This document shows positions 30,574 to 38,900 of a DNA stretch of 64,000 nucleotides, in pieces. The translations under genes and the position numbers were made by a program. The DNA is taken from NCBI RefSeq assembly GCF_902830275.1, contig NZ_CADESW010000012.1:1-64000 (forward strand), written 5' to 3'. The notes below the pieces were generated by a model. The model was not told the DNA's origin, did not search any database, and worked only from the letters and a program-made list of their open reading frames with translations. The stretch's first letter is position 1, and every line of letters begins with the position of its first letter. Source of the stretch: Burkholderia stagnalis. Its GTDB lineage: Bacteria; Pseudomonadota; Gammaproteobacteria; Burkholderiales; Burkholderiaceae.

Positions 30574-31653
30574 CTACACGTCCGCGCCGGCGAGCCCCGC
30601 GGCGACGCTCGTCAGCGTGCCGCACGCCGCCGGATCGTAGCCGTCGAGATGCGCGACCCGCTCGACATAGCGCGCGTCGCGCAGCAGCGCCAGGACACCG
30701 GCGAGCGGCCGCTCGTCGAGCCGCGCACGTTCGCACGCAAAGTAGTAATCCTCGTCGATCACCGGGATGAAATCGAGCCCGAAATGATGCGCGGCCGGCT
30801 CGACACCGAAGCCGAGATCCGCCATGCCGCTCGCGACGAACGCCGCGATCGCCGAGTGGGTCAGCTCGGCCGACGCGTAGCCGTTGATGCGCTCGGGATC
30901 GACGCCGATTCGTCGCAGCGCGAGGTCGAGCAGCATGCGCGTGCCCGAGCCCGGCTGGCGATTGACGAAGCGGATGTCGTCGCGCGCGAGGTCGGACAGG
31001 CCGCGCACCTGTTTCGGATTGCCGCGCGGCACGAACAGCCCTTGCTTGCGCCGCGTCAGGTGAATCAGCACATGGCGCGTGTCGTCGAGCCAGGGCCGGT
31101 AGATCTGAGCGCATTGCTCGCGAAACGCGCCGCGCGGCAGATGAAACCCCGCCAGTTCGCACTCGCCGCGCGCAAGCGCCTTCACGGCCTCGACGCTCTC
31201 GCGATACTTGATGTCGACCGCCGCATGCGCATCGACCAGCGCGGAAACGAGCGCCGCGACCGCATAACCATGCGACGCGTGGATCCGCACGGCCCCGTCG
31301 CGCTGCGCGAGCCGCCGGTTCAGGTCGCTGGCGACTTCAGCCGCCAGCGCGCGCAGGTTCCCGTCGAGCCGGCTGCGCGCAAGGCGCTGCGCGTCGACCA
31401 CCGCCCGCCCCAGCTCCGACAGCGTCGATCCCTTGCCCCGCGCGGTCTCGATCAACGCCCCGCCGACGCAGGCCTCGAGCGCGCGCAGCACGCCCCACGC
31501 ATGCCGGTACGACAGCCCCTTGGCCTGCGCCGCCTGCGCGATGCTGCCCGTCTCGGCAACCAGCTCGAGCAGCGGCACCACGTCCGACAGGCTCGCCGTG
31601 CGCCCCTGGCTGTCGCGCACGATCAAATGCGCGTCGCATTCGACTCGAATCAT
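30574..31653 (-). CDS. fdsR: ModE-like HTH regulator with periplasmic-binding-type sensor domain, probable fds regulator
   Basis: 359 residues. Residues ~20-100 form a ModE-type winged helix: LLELVAETGSIAQAAQAKGL then SYRHAWGVLRALEA and TLSELGRAVVDAQRL. Residues ~120-340 resemble a PBP-like substrate domain as in molybdate- and tungstate-binding proteins (ASHGYAVAALVSALVDAH, FVNRQPGSGTRMLLDLAL, GMADLGFGVEPAAHHFGL). It is divergent from fdsG, with an inverted repeat in the 131-nt gap. A regulator gene fdsR lies in the same place in Cupriavidus. The gene symbol and ligand (formate or an oxyanion) are inferences. Confidence 0.78.
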   Translation of the reverse strand: MIRVECDAHLIVRDSQGRTASLSDVVPLLELVAETGSIAQAAQAKGLSYRHAWGVLRALEACVGGALIETARGKGSTLSELGRAVVDAQRLARSRLDGNLRALAAEVASDLNRRLAQRDGAVRIHASHGYAVAALVSALVDAHAAVDIKYRESVEAVKALARGECELAGFHLPRGAFREQCAQIYRPWLDDTRHVLIHLTRRKQGLFVPRGNPKQVRGLSDLARDDIRFVNRQPGSGTRMLLDLALRRIGVDPERINGYASAELTHSAIAAFVASGMADLGFGVEPAAHHFGLDFIPVIDEDYYFACERARLDERPLAGVLALLRDARYVERVAHLDGYDPAACGTLTSVAAGLAGADV

Positions 31654-31731
31654 TTATGCACCCGGATTTCCTATTGCGACCATCCAGAGTTCCGCTTATC
31701 GTTGGCCAAAATCCATCAGAACGAAGTCTGC

Positions 31732-31759
31732 ATGTGCTGTATATGAATTGCCAGCACAT
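31732..31759. promoter_or_regulatory. Inverted repeat in the fdsR-fdsG gap, probable regulator site
   Basis: ATGTGCTG (31732-31739) and CAGCACAT (31752-31759) are perfect 8-bp half-sites separated by 12 nt, about 26 nt before the fdsG start and overlapping its likely promoter. It fits a dimeric regulator such as the divergent FdsR-like protein. Confidence 0.5.
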
Positions 31760-31784
31760 ATGAGACTTTGGAGGAGCATAGCAG

Positions 31785-32285
31785 ATGTCCCCGAATTCCC
31801 ATGCGCCCGATGCGCTCGTCGAGCGTCACGCGCGCGCCGGCCGGTCGCTCGTCGCGATCCTGCACGCGATCCAGGACGACGCGGGCTACGTGCCCGCCGG
31901 TTGCGTCGCGCCGCTCGCGAAAGCGCTGAACCTGTCGCGTGCCGAAGTGCACGGCGTCCTCACCTATTACCACCACTTTCGCACCGCACCGCCGGCGCGC
32001 GTGACGATCCAGATGTGCCGCGCCGAAGCGTGCCGCAGCATGGGCTGCGAAGCGCTCGCGGCCCATGCGCAGGCGCGCACCGGCTGTACGTTCGATGCGG
32101 CGCACGGCGACGCGCCGCACGCTGGTGCGCCGGACGCCGTCGCGCTCGAATCGGTCTACTGCCTGGGGCTCTGCGCGCAGTCGCCGTCGATGACGGTCAA
32201 CGGCGTGCTGCATGCGAAGGTCACGCCGGAGAAATTCGACGCGCTGCTGGCCGACGCCGTCGCCCATACCGGGGAGGCCGCATGA
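31785..32285 (+). CDS. fdsG: NAD-dependent formate dehydrogenase gamma subunit
   Basis: 166 residues, NuoE-like. It holds a [2Fe-2S] cluster in the NADH/flavin module of the complex. Ligands are Cys78, Cys83, Cys126 and Cys130 (MCRAEAC and YCLGLC). The N-terminal helical part LVAILHAIQDDAGYVP and LNLSRAEVHGVLTYYHHF are typical of the family. A GGAGGAGC ribosome binding site precedes the start. Its TGA overlaps the ATG of fdsB. Confidence 0.95.
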   Translation: MSPNSHAPDALVERHARAGRSLVAILHAIQDDAGYVPAGCVAPLAKALNLSRAEVHGVLTYYHHFRTAPPARVTIQMCRAEACRSMGCEALAAHAQARTGCTFDAAHGDAPHAGAPDAVALESVYCLGLCAQSPSMTVNGVLHAKVTPEKFDALLADAVAHTGEAA

Positions 32286-33859
32286 CGACCCGCATCTACG
32301 TCCCGCGCGACTCGTCCGCGCTCGCGCTCGGCGCCGACGCGCTCGCCGCCGCGATCATCGCGGAAGCCGAACGGCGCGGCGCCGCGATCGAACTCGTTCG
32401 CAACGGCACGCGCGGCCTGCTGTGGCTCGAACCGCTCGTCGAAGTCGGCACGGCGGCCGGCCGCGTCGGCTACGCGAACCTGTCGGCCGCCGACGTGCCC
32501 GCGCTGTTCGATGCCGGCTGGCTCGAAGGCGGCGCGCACCCGAGCGGCGTCGGCCTCGTCGACGCGCTGCCGTATCTCGCCCGCCAGCAGCGCCTCACGT
32601 TCGCGCGCATCGGCCTGACCGACCCGCTGTCGATCGACGACTACCTGCAGCATGACGGCCTCGCCGGCCTGAAGCGCGCACTCGCGCTCGACGGCGACGC
32701 CGCATGCGACGCGCTGATCGAATCGGGCCTGCGCGGACGCGGCGGCGCGGCGTTCCCGGCCGGCATCAAGTGGCGCACGGTGCGGCACGCGAGCGCAACG
32801 CAGAAGTACATCGTCTGCAACGCGGACGAAGGCGACTCGGGCACGTTCTCCGACCGCCTGATCATGGAATGCGACCCGTACTGCCTGATCGAAGGGATGA
32901 TCATCGCGGGCATCGCGACCGGCGCGACGATCGGCTACATCTACGTGCGCAGCGAGTATCCGCATGCGATCGCGACGCTCGAGGCGGCGATCGCGCGGGC
33001 GCGCGACGCCGGCTGGCTCGGCGCGAGCGTGCTCGGCTCCGCGCACGCGTTCGAGCTGCATGTCGCGAAAGGCGCGGGCTCGTACGTATGCGGCGAGGAA
33101 ACCGCGCTGCTCGAATCGCTCGAGGGCAAGCGCGGCGTCGTGCGCGCGAAGCCGCCGCTGCCGGCGCTGTCTGGGCTGTTCGGCCAGCCGACCGTCATCA
33201 ACAACGTGATCACGCTGGCGACCGCGCCGGTGATCTTCGCGCGCGGCGCCGCGTTCTACCGCGACTTCGGCATGGGCCGCTCGCGCGGCACGCTGCCGTT
33301 CCAGCTCGCCGGCAACATCCGGCATGGCGGCCTCGTCGAACTCGCGTTCGGCGTCACGCTGCGCGAGCTGCTGTTCGACTTCGGCGGCGGCACCGCGTCC
33401 GGCCGGCCCGCGCGCGCCGCACAGGTCGGCGGCCCGCTCGGCACCTACCTGCCCGAGCATCAGTGGGACGTGCCGCTCGACTACGAGGCTTACGCGGCGA
33501 TCGGCGCGGTGGTCGGCCACGGCGGCATCGTGCTGCACGACGACACGTCGAACCTCGCCGAGCTCGCCGAATACGCGATGAAATTCTGCGCGATCGAATC
33601 GTGCGGCAAATGCACGCCGTGCCGGATCGGCTCCACGCGCGGCGTCGAGACGATCGCGCGCATCCGCCGGGGCGACACGTCGGAACGACAGGTCACGCTG
33701 CTGCGCGACCTGTGCGACACGATGCTCGCCGGCTCGCTCTGCGCAATGGGCGGGATGACGCCGTATCCGGTGCTGTCCGCGCTCGATCACTTCCCCGAAG
33801 ATTTCGGTCTCGCCGCCGGCCAGGACGCCGCGCCGGGCCCGGCCAAGGCTGCGGCCTGA
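32282..33859 (+). CDS. fdsB: NAD-dependent formate dehydrogenase beta subunit
   Basis: 525 residues; ATG overlaps the fdsG stop. It is the NuoF-like FMN and NAD subunit that reduces NAD with electrons from formate. The NADH/FMN loop is GRGGAAFPAGIKW, FMN contacts are in CNADEGDSGTFSDR, and GAGSYVCGEETALLESLEG is the family nucleotide site. The [4Fe-4S] ligands are in ESCGKCTPCR plus a later cysteine (SLCAMGGM). The N-terminal ~110 residues form a thioredoxin-like [2Fe-2S]-less domain. The next gene, fdsA, follows after 17 nt. Confidence 0.96.
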   Translation: MTTRIYVPRDSSALALGADALAAAIIAEAERRGAAIELVRNGTRGLLWLEPLVEVGTAAGRVGYANLSAADVPALFDAGWLEGGAHPSGVGLVDALPYLARQQRLTFARIGLTDPLSIDDYLQHDGLAGLKRALALDGDAACDALIESGLRGRGGAAFPAGIKWRTVRHASATQKYIVCNADEGDSGTFSDRLIMECDPYCLIEGMIIAGIATGATIGYIYVRSEYPHAIATLEAAIARARDAGWLGASVLGSAHAFELHVAKGAGSYVCGEETALLESLEGKRGVVRAKPPLPALSGLFGQPTVINNVITLATAPVIFARGAAFYRDFGMGRSRGTLPFQLAGNIRHGGLVELAFGVTLRELLFDFGGGTASGRPARAAQVGGPLGTYLPEHQWDVPLDYEAYAAIGAVVGHGGIVLHDDTSNLAELAEYAMKFCAIESCGKCTPCRIGSTRGVETIARIRRGDTSERQVTLLRDLCDTMLAGSLCAMGGMTPYPVLSALDHFPEDFGLAAGQDAAPGPAKAAA

Positions 33860-33876
33860 CCACGAAGGAGCCCCAC

Positions 33877-36828
33877 ATGTCCCTCGACACGAACAACGTC
33901 CGCCAAGGCGGCTGCGGCTCGGGCCAATGCGCGTGCAAGAGCGCCGCGCAGGCACGCGCGCGCGATCCGTTCGACGACACCGACTACGGCACGCCGCAGC
34001 GCCATGCCGACATCGACGTCACGCTCGAGATCGACGGCCAGCCGGTGACGGTGCCGGCCGGCACGTCGGTCATGCGCGCGGCGATCGAAGCCGGCGTCAA
34101 CGTGCCGAAGCTCTGCGCGACCGATTCGCTCGAACCGTTCGGCTCGTGCCGCCTGTGCCTCGTCGAGATCGAAGGCCGGCGCGGCTACCCGGCGTCGTGC
34201 ACGACGCCCGCCGAAGCGGGCATGAAGGTGCGTACGCAATCCGACCGGCTGCAGGCGCTGCGCCGCAACGTGATGGAGCTGTACATCTCCGACCACCCGC
34301 TCGACTGCCTGACCTGCCCCGCCAACGGCGACTGCGAACTGCAGGACATGGCGGGCGTGGTCGGGCTGCGCGAGGTGCGCTACGGCTTCGACGGCGCGAA
34401 CCACCTGCGCGACCAAAAGGACGAGTCGAATCCGTATTTCACGTACGACCCGTCGAAGTGCATCGTCTGCAACCGCTGCGTGCGCGCATGCGAGGAAACA
34501 CAAGGCACGTTCGCGCTGACGATCGCGGCGCGCGGCTTCGAATCGCGCGTGGCCGCCGGCGAGAGCGAGTCGTTCATGGATTCCGAATGCGTGTCGTGCG
34601 GCGCATGCGTGGCCGCATGCCCGACCGCGACCCTGCAGGAGAAATCGGTCGTGCAGCTCGGCCAGGCCGAGCACTCGGTCGTGACGACCTGTGCGTACTG
34701 CGGCGTCGGCTGCGCATTCAAGGCTGAGATGAAGGGCAATCAGGTCGTGCGCATGACGCCGTACAAGAACGGGCTCGCGAACGAAGGCCACGCGTGCGTG
34801 AAGGGCCGCTTCGCGTGGGGCTACGCGACGCACAAGGACCGCATCACGAAGCCGATGATCCGCGACCGGATCACCGATCCGTGGCGCGAGGTGAGCTGGG
34901 AAGAAGCGATCACCTACGCGGCGACGCAGTTCCGCAAGCTGCAGGCGAAATACGGCCGCGATTCGATCGGCGGCATCACGTCGTCGCGCTGCACGAACGA
35001 GGAAACCTATCTCGTGCAGAAGCTCGTGCGCGCGGCGTTCGGCAACAACAACGTCGACACCTGCGCGCGCGTGTGCCATTCGCCGACCGGCTATGGCCTG
35101 AAGACCACGCTCGGCGAATCGGCCGGCACGCAGACCTTCGCGTCGGTCGGCAAGGCCGACGTGATCGTCGTGATCGGCGCGAACCCGACCGACGGCCATC
35201 CGGTGTTCGGCTCGCGGCTGAAGCGCCGCGTGCGCGAAGGCGCGAAGCTCGTCGTGGTCGACCCGCGCCGCATCGACGTCGTCGACGGCCCGCACGTGAA
35301 GGCGTCGCATCACCTGCAGCTGCGCCCCGGCACCAACGTCGCGATGGTCAATGCGCTCGCGCACGTAATCGTCACCGAAGGGCTCGTGAACGAAGCGTTC
35401 GTCGCCGAACGCTGCGAGACGCGCGCGTTCGAGCAATGGCGCGAGTTCGTCGCGCGCGCCGAGAATTCGCCGGAAGCCACCGCCGACGTGACCGGCGTGC
35501 CGGCCGGGCAGGTGCGCGCGGCCGCGCGCCTGTACGCAACGGGCGGCAATGCGGCGATCTACTACGGCCTCGGCGTGACCGAGCATGCGCAAGGCTCGAC
35601 GATGGTGATGGGCATCGCGAACCTCGCGATGGCGACCGGCAACATCGGCCGCGAAGGCGTCGGCGTGAATCCGCTGCGCGGCCAGAACAACGTGCAGGGT
35701 TCGTGCGACATGGGCTCGTTCCCGCACGAGCTGCCCGGCTACCGGCATATTGGCGACGCGAGCGTGCGTGCGCTGTTCGAGGACGCGTGGCACGCGAAGC
35801 TGCAGCCCGAGCCCGGCCTGCGCATCCCGAACATGTTCGACGCGGCGCTCGACGGCAGCTTCAAGGGGCTGTACTGCCAGGGCGAGGACATCGTGCAGTC
35901 GGACCCGAACACGCAGCATGTCGCGGCCGCGCTGTCGTCGATGGAATGCATCGTCGTGCAGGACATCTTCCTGAACGAGACGGCGAAGTACGCGCACGTA
36001 TTCCTGCCCGGCTCGTCGTTCCTCGAGAAGGACGGCACGTTCACGAACGCGGAGCGCCGCATCTCGCGCGTGCGCAAGGTGATGCCGCCGCTCGCCGGCC
36101 ATGCCGACTGGGAAGTGACGCTGATGCTCGCGCGCGCGCTCGGCTACGAGATGGACTATGCGCATCCGTCGGACATCATGGACGAGATCGCGCGGCTCAC
36201 GCCGACCTTCACCGGCGTGTCGTACGCGAAGCTCGATGCGCTCGGCAGTATCCAGTGGCCGTGCAACGACGCCGCGCCGGAAGGCACGCCGACGATGCAC
36301 ATCGATGCCTTCGTGCGCGGCAAGGGCAGGTTCGTGATCACGCAGTTCATCCCGACGCCGGAGAAGGTCACGCAGCGCTATCCGCTGATCCTGACGACGG
36401 GCCGCATCCTGTCGCAGTACAACGTCGGCGCGCAGACGCGCCGCACCGAGAACGTCCGGTGGCACGAGGAGGACCGCCTCGAGATCCATCCGCACGACGC
36501 GCAGGACCGCGGGATCCGCAGCGACGACTGGGTCGGCATCGAATCGCGCGCCGGGCAGACCGTGCTGCGCGCGCTCGTGACCGAGCGCATGCAGCCGGGC
36601 GTCGTGTACACGACGTTCCACTTCCCCGAGTCGGGCGCGAACGTGATCACCACCGACAGCTCGGACTGGGCGACGAACTGCCCCGAGTACAAGGTGACGG
36701 CGGTGCAGGTGATGCCGGTCGCGCAGCCGTCCGACTGGCAGCGCGCGTACGCGCGCTTCAACGCCGAGCAGCTCGACCTGCTCGAGCGCCGCGCGGCACC
36801 GGCCGCGACCGTGACGACGGGCAAGTGA
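33877..36828 (+). CDS. fdsA: NAD-dependent formate dehydrogenase alpha (catalytic) subunit
   Basis: 983 residues from the ATG at 33877 after an AAGGAG site. It oxidises formate to CO2 at a bis-MGD molybdenum centre. The ligating cysteine is Cys400 with His401 in CARVCHSPT. NuoG-like Fe-S ligands are Cys80/91/94/108 for [2Fe-2S], His140/Cys144/147/153, and the two ferredoxin sets Cys195-205 and Cys238-248. Another [4Fe-4S] cluster is at Cys272/275/279 (CAYCGVGC). The N-terminus has an extra Gly/Cys-rich segment (GGCGSGQCAC). The frame is open far upstream through fdsB, but this is a composition artefact. Confidence 0.97.
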   Translation: MSLDTNNVRQGGCGSGQCACKSAAQARARDPFDDTDYGTPQRHADIDVTLEIDGQPVTVPAGTSVMRAAIEAGVNVPKLCATDSLEPFGSCRLCLVEIEGRRGYPASCTTPAEAGMKVRTQSDRLQALRRNVMELYISDHPLDCLTCPANGDCELQDMAGVVGLREVRYGFDGANHLRDQKDESNPYFTYDPSKCIVCNRCVRACEETQGTFALTIAARGFESRVAAGESESFMDSECVSCGACVAACPTATLQEKSVVQLGQAEHSVVTTCAYCGVGCAFKAEMKGNQVVRMTPYKNGLANEGHACVKGRFAWGYATHKDRITKPMIRDRITDPWREVSWEEAITYAATQFRKLQAKYGRDSIGGITSSRCTNEETYLVQKLVRAAFGNNNVDTCARVCHSPTGYGLKTTLGESAGTQTFASVGKADVIVVIGANPTDGHPVFGSRLKRRVREGAKLVVVDPRRIDVVDGPHVKASHHLQLRPGTNVAMVNALAHVIVTEGLVNEAFVAERCETRAFEQWREFVARAENSPEATADVTGVPAGQVRAAARLYATGGNAAIYYGLGVTEHAQGSTMVMGIANLAMATGNIGREGVGVNPLRGQNNVQGSCDMGSFPHELPGYRHIGDASVRALFEDAWHAKLQPEPGLRIPNMFDAALDGSFKGLYCQGEDIVQSDPNTQHVAAALSSMECIVVQDIFLNETAKYAHVFLPGSSFLEKDGTFTNAERRISRVRKVMPPLAGHADWEVTLMLARALGYEMDYAHPSDIMDEIARLTPTFTGVSYAKLDALGSIQWPCNDAAPEGTPTMHIDAFVRGKGRFVITQFIPTPEKVTQRYPLILTTGRILSQYNVGAQTRRTENVRWHEEDRLEIHPHDAQDRGIRSDDWVGIESRAGQTVLRALVTERMQPGVVYTTFHFPESGANVITTDSSDWATNCPEYKVTAVQVMPVAQPSDWQRAYARFNAEQLDLLERRAAPAATVTTGK

Positions 36829-36835
36829 GGACGCC

Positions 36836-37087
36836 ATGGACACCGTGCACCTGATCGACATGGCCAACCAGATCGGCGCGTTCTTCGCGTCGATGCCCGA
36901 TCGCGACGAAGCGCTGGCCGGCATCGCCGACCATATCCGGCGCTTCTGGGAACCGCGGATGCGCCGCGCGCTGCTCGCGGCGCTCGACGAACCGGCCGGC
37001 GACGCGGCACAGCGTGCCGACCCGATCGTGCGCGACGCGATCGCGCGCTACCGCGACACGCTGACGCCCGCCGCCGCGCCTGCCTGA
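36836..37087 (+). CDS. fdsD: NAD-dependent formate dehydrogenase delta subunit
   Basis: 83 residues. Small soluble subunit needed for stable assembly of the FdsABG complex. The family core is LIDMANQIGAFFASMPDRDEA followed by ADHIRRFWEPRMRRAL. It starts 8 nt after fdsA. The fdsC (FdhD-like) gene that stands between fdsA and fdsD in Cupriavidus necator is absent here. Confidence 0.92.
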   Translation: MDTVHLIDMANQIGAFFASMPDRDEALAGIADHIRRFWEPRMRRALLAALDEPAGDAAQRADPIVRDAIARYRDTLTPAAAPA

Positions 37088-37121
37088 CCGCCCCGCGCTG
37101 CCGTTGCCGCAGACGTTGCTG

Positions 37122-38771
37122 CTATGCCGGCAACGACACCCCGGCAAACCAGCCTTCGCAGTGGCGCAGCAGCGCGTTCGCGTCGGACGCGAGCCGGCCG
37201 CGCGCGGCGATATAGCCGTCGGGTCGCAGCAGATAGAACGACGGACGCGAGCGGCCGTAGACGTCCGCCAGCCCCGCCGCGCCGTCGCCTTCTGCATCGG
37301 TAACGCGCCACACCCGCACCGCGCCCGGCATGATCCGCTCGAGCGATTCCACGAGCACATGCGCCGCGTGGTCGGCGGGCGGCGCATCGCCCGCCCCGCC
37401 CGGCTGCGCGGGCTCCTCGAGCAGCAGCAGCGTGAAACCGGCCGGCTCGTGCAGGTCGAACAGCCGCGCGACGCCGGGCGCCTGCCCGAGCGGCCCGTCG
37501 AGCACATGCACGAGCGCATCGGGCGCCCGCTCGCCCGCGCGCGGGCCGCCGTCGAGCACGCGCTCGAGCGTGAGCGGGCTCTTGCGGTACTGCACCCGGA
37601 GCTCGCTGACCGTGCGCCGCACCACGTCGCGCATCGGCCCGAACGACGACAGCAGCGGCACGACGTGGTCGCGCAGCAGCTTCATCGGCCCCCGGTCCGC
37701 CTCGACGATCTGCGTCAGGACACTCGTCTGCCGCAGCACGTCGCGCTCGATCGGGTGACGCTCCGCGTGATACGTGTCGAGCAGCCGTTCCGGCGCGCCC
37801 GCCCCCAGCACTCTCGCCAGCTTCCATCCGAGGTTGAACGCCTCCTGGATGCCCGTGTTCATGCCTTGCGCGCCCGCCGGGCTGTGGACGTGCGCGGCGT
37901 CGCCCGCGAAGAACACGCGGCCGAGCCGCAAGCGCTCGACCATCCGGCTGTGCAGGTGGAAATAGGACGACCACGTGAGGTCGCTCAGCACGATCGACGT
38001 CCCCACGCGCGCGCGCACGATCTCCTGGCACTGCGCGAGCGTCGGCCCGCGTTCGTCAGGCAGCGGACCGTTTTCCCGCGGCCGGTCCGCGACCAGCCGG
38101 TAGCGGCCGCCGCCCATCGGGAACAGGCCCGCGAGGCCGTCGGCCGTCGTGAACAAATGAATCTCGTCGTCCGGCCAGTCGGGAATCGCGGCGAGATCGG
38201 CGAGCAGGAACGTCTGCTCGAACGGCCGGCCGGCAAAGCTCACGCCGAGCAGGTGGCGCACCGTGCTGTGCGCGCCGTCGGCGGCGATCAGGTATGACGG
38301 CGCGAAGCGCTCCTCCGCGCCGCGCGCGTCGCGGATCGTCACGTCGAGCGACGTGCCGCCCGCATCGCACGCGCTGAGCGTGCGGCCGCGCTCGACGGTG
38401 ACGCCCAGCCCTTCGAGATGCTCGGCAAGCAGGCGCTCCGTGACGCTCTGGTCGAGCAGCAGCAGATACGGATAGCGCGTCTGCAGCGGATCGAAGTCGA
38501 GCCGCGCGATCACGCGGCCGTCCGCATGCAGCGCTGCCGCGTGTGCGCGATGCCCGTTCGCGAGGAACGGCTCGACCACGCGATGCTGCTCCAGCAGTTC
38601 GAGCGTGCGCGCCTGGATGCCGATCGCGCGCGAATACGGCACGGGCGCGCCGGCCATGTCGATGATGCGCACCGGCACCCGCGCGCGGGCAAGGCTCATC
38701 GCGGCGGCCAGGCCAGTCGGCCCCGCGCCGACGATCAGCACGGGTGGGATATCGAGCAGTTCGTCGACCAT
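37122..38771 (-). CDS. FAD-dependent aromatic monooxygenase (PheA/TfdB family)
   Basis: 549 residues from the ATG at 38771 (MVDELLDIPPVLI). Flavoprotein hydroxylase of the PHBH fold that uses NAD(P)H and O2. The FAD GXGXXG motif is VLIVGAGPTGLAAAMSL, the DG motif is YLIAADGAHSTVRHLL, and the ribityl GD motif is FFAGDAAHVHSPAGAQGMN. A C-terminal thioredoxin-like domain ends in RPSFYLLRPDGYIAARG. It converges on fdsD 34 nt away. The substrate, probably a phenolic compound, is not known. The open frame continues upstream but into an antisense shadow. Confidence 0.88.
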   Translation of the reverse strand: MVDELLDIPPVLIVGAGPTGLAAAMSLARARVPVRIIDMAGAPVPYSRAIGIQARTLELLEQHRVVEPFLANGHRAHAAALHADGRVIARLDFDPLQTRYPYLLLLDQSVTERLLAEHLEGLGVTVERGRTLSACDAGGTSLDVTIRDARGAEERFAPSYLIAADGAHSTVRHLLGVSFAGRPFEQTFLLADLAAIPDWPDDEIHLFTTADGLAGLFPMGGGRYRLVADRPRENGPLPDERGPTLAQCQEIVRARVGTSIVLSDLTWSSYFHLHSRMVERLRLGRVFFAGDAAHVHSPAGAQGMNTGIQEAFNLGWKLARVLGAGAPERLLDTYHAERHPIERDVLRQTSVLTQIVEADRGPMKLLRDHVVPLLSSFGPMRDVVRRTVSELRVQYRKSPLTLERVLDGGPRAGERAPDALVHVLDGPLGQAPGVARLFDLHEPAGFTLLLLEEPAQPGGAGDAPPADHAAHVLVESLERIMPGAVRVWRVTDAEGDGAAGLADVYGRSRPSFYLLRPDGYIAARGRLASDANALLRHCEGWFAGVSLPA

Positions 38772-38900
38772 GAGAACCTCGATGACACGCGACCCTGCAA
38801 GTCTACGCCGCTCCGCCTGACGGGACCATATGCCGGACGGCCGAGCGGGGCCGCCCGGACGGGTGTGGGAAAATACGCGTTTTCCGCCAGTTTTCGCGTC

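Noticed and set aside
32704-33876. Upstream in-frame extension of fdsA through fdsB (391 codons)
   Set aside because: The extension lies entirely within fdsB in another frame. fdsA has a clear start at 33877 with AAGGAG and a family-like N-terminus.
33787-36924. 1045-codon minus-strand open frame opposite fdsA
   Set aside because: It is antisense to a well-supported gene. Its composition (His/Arg/Val/Ala-rich) is the mirror of GC-rich codon use, and no family is recognised.
37500-37560. Short direct GC-rich repeats in the monooxygenase gene
   Set aside because: They reflect Ala/Arg/Gly codon runs, not an independent repeat element.
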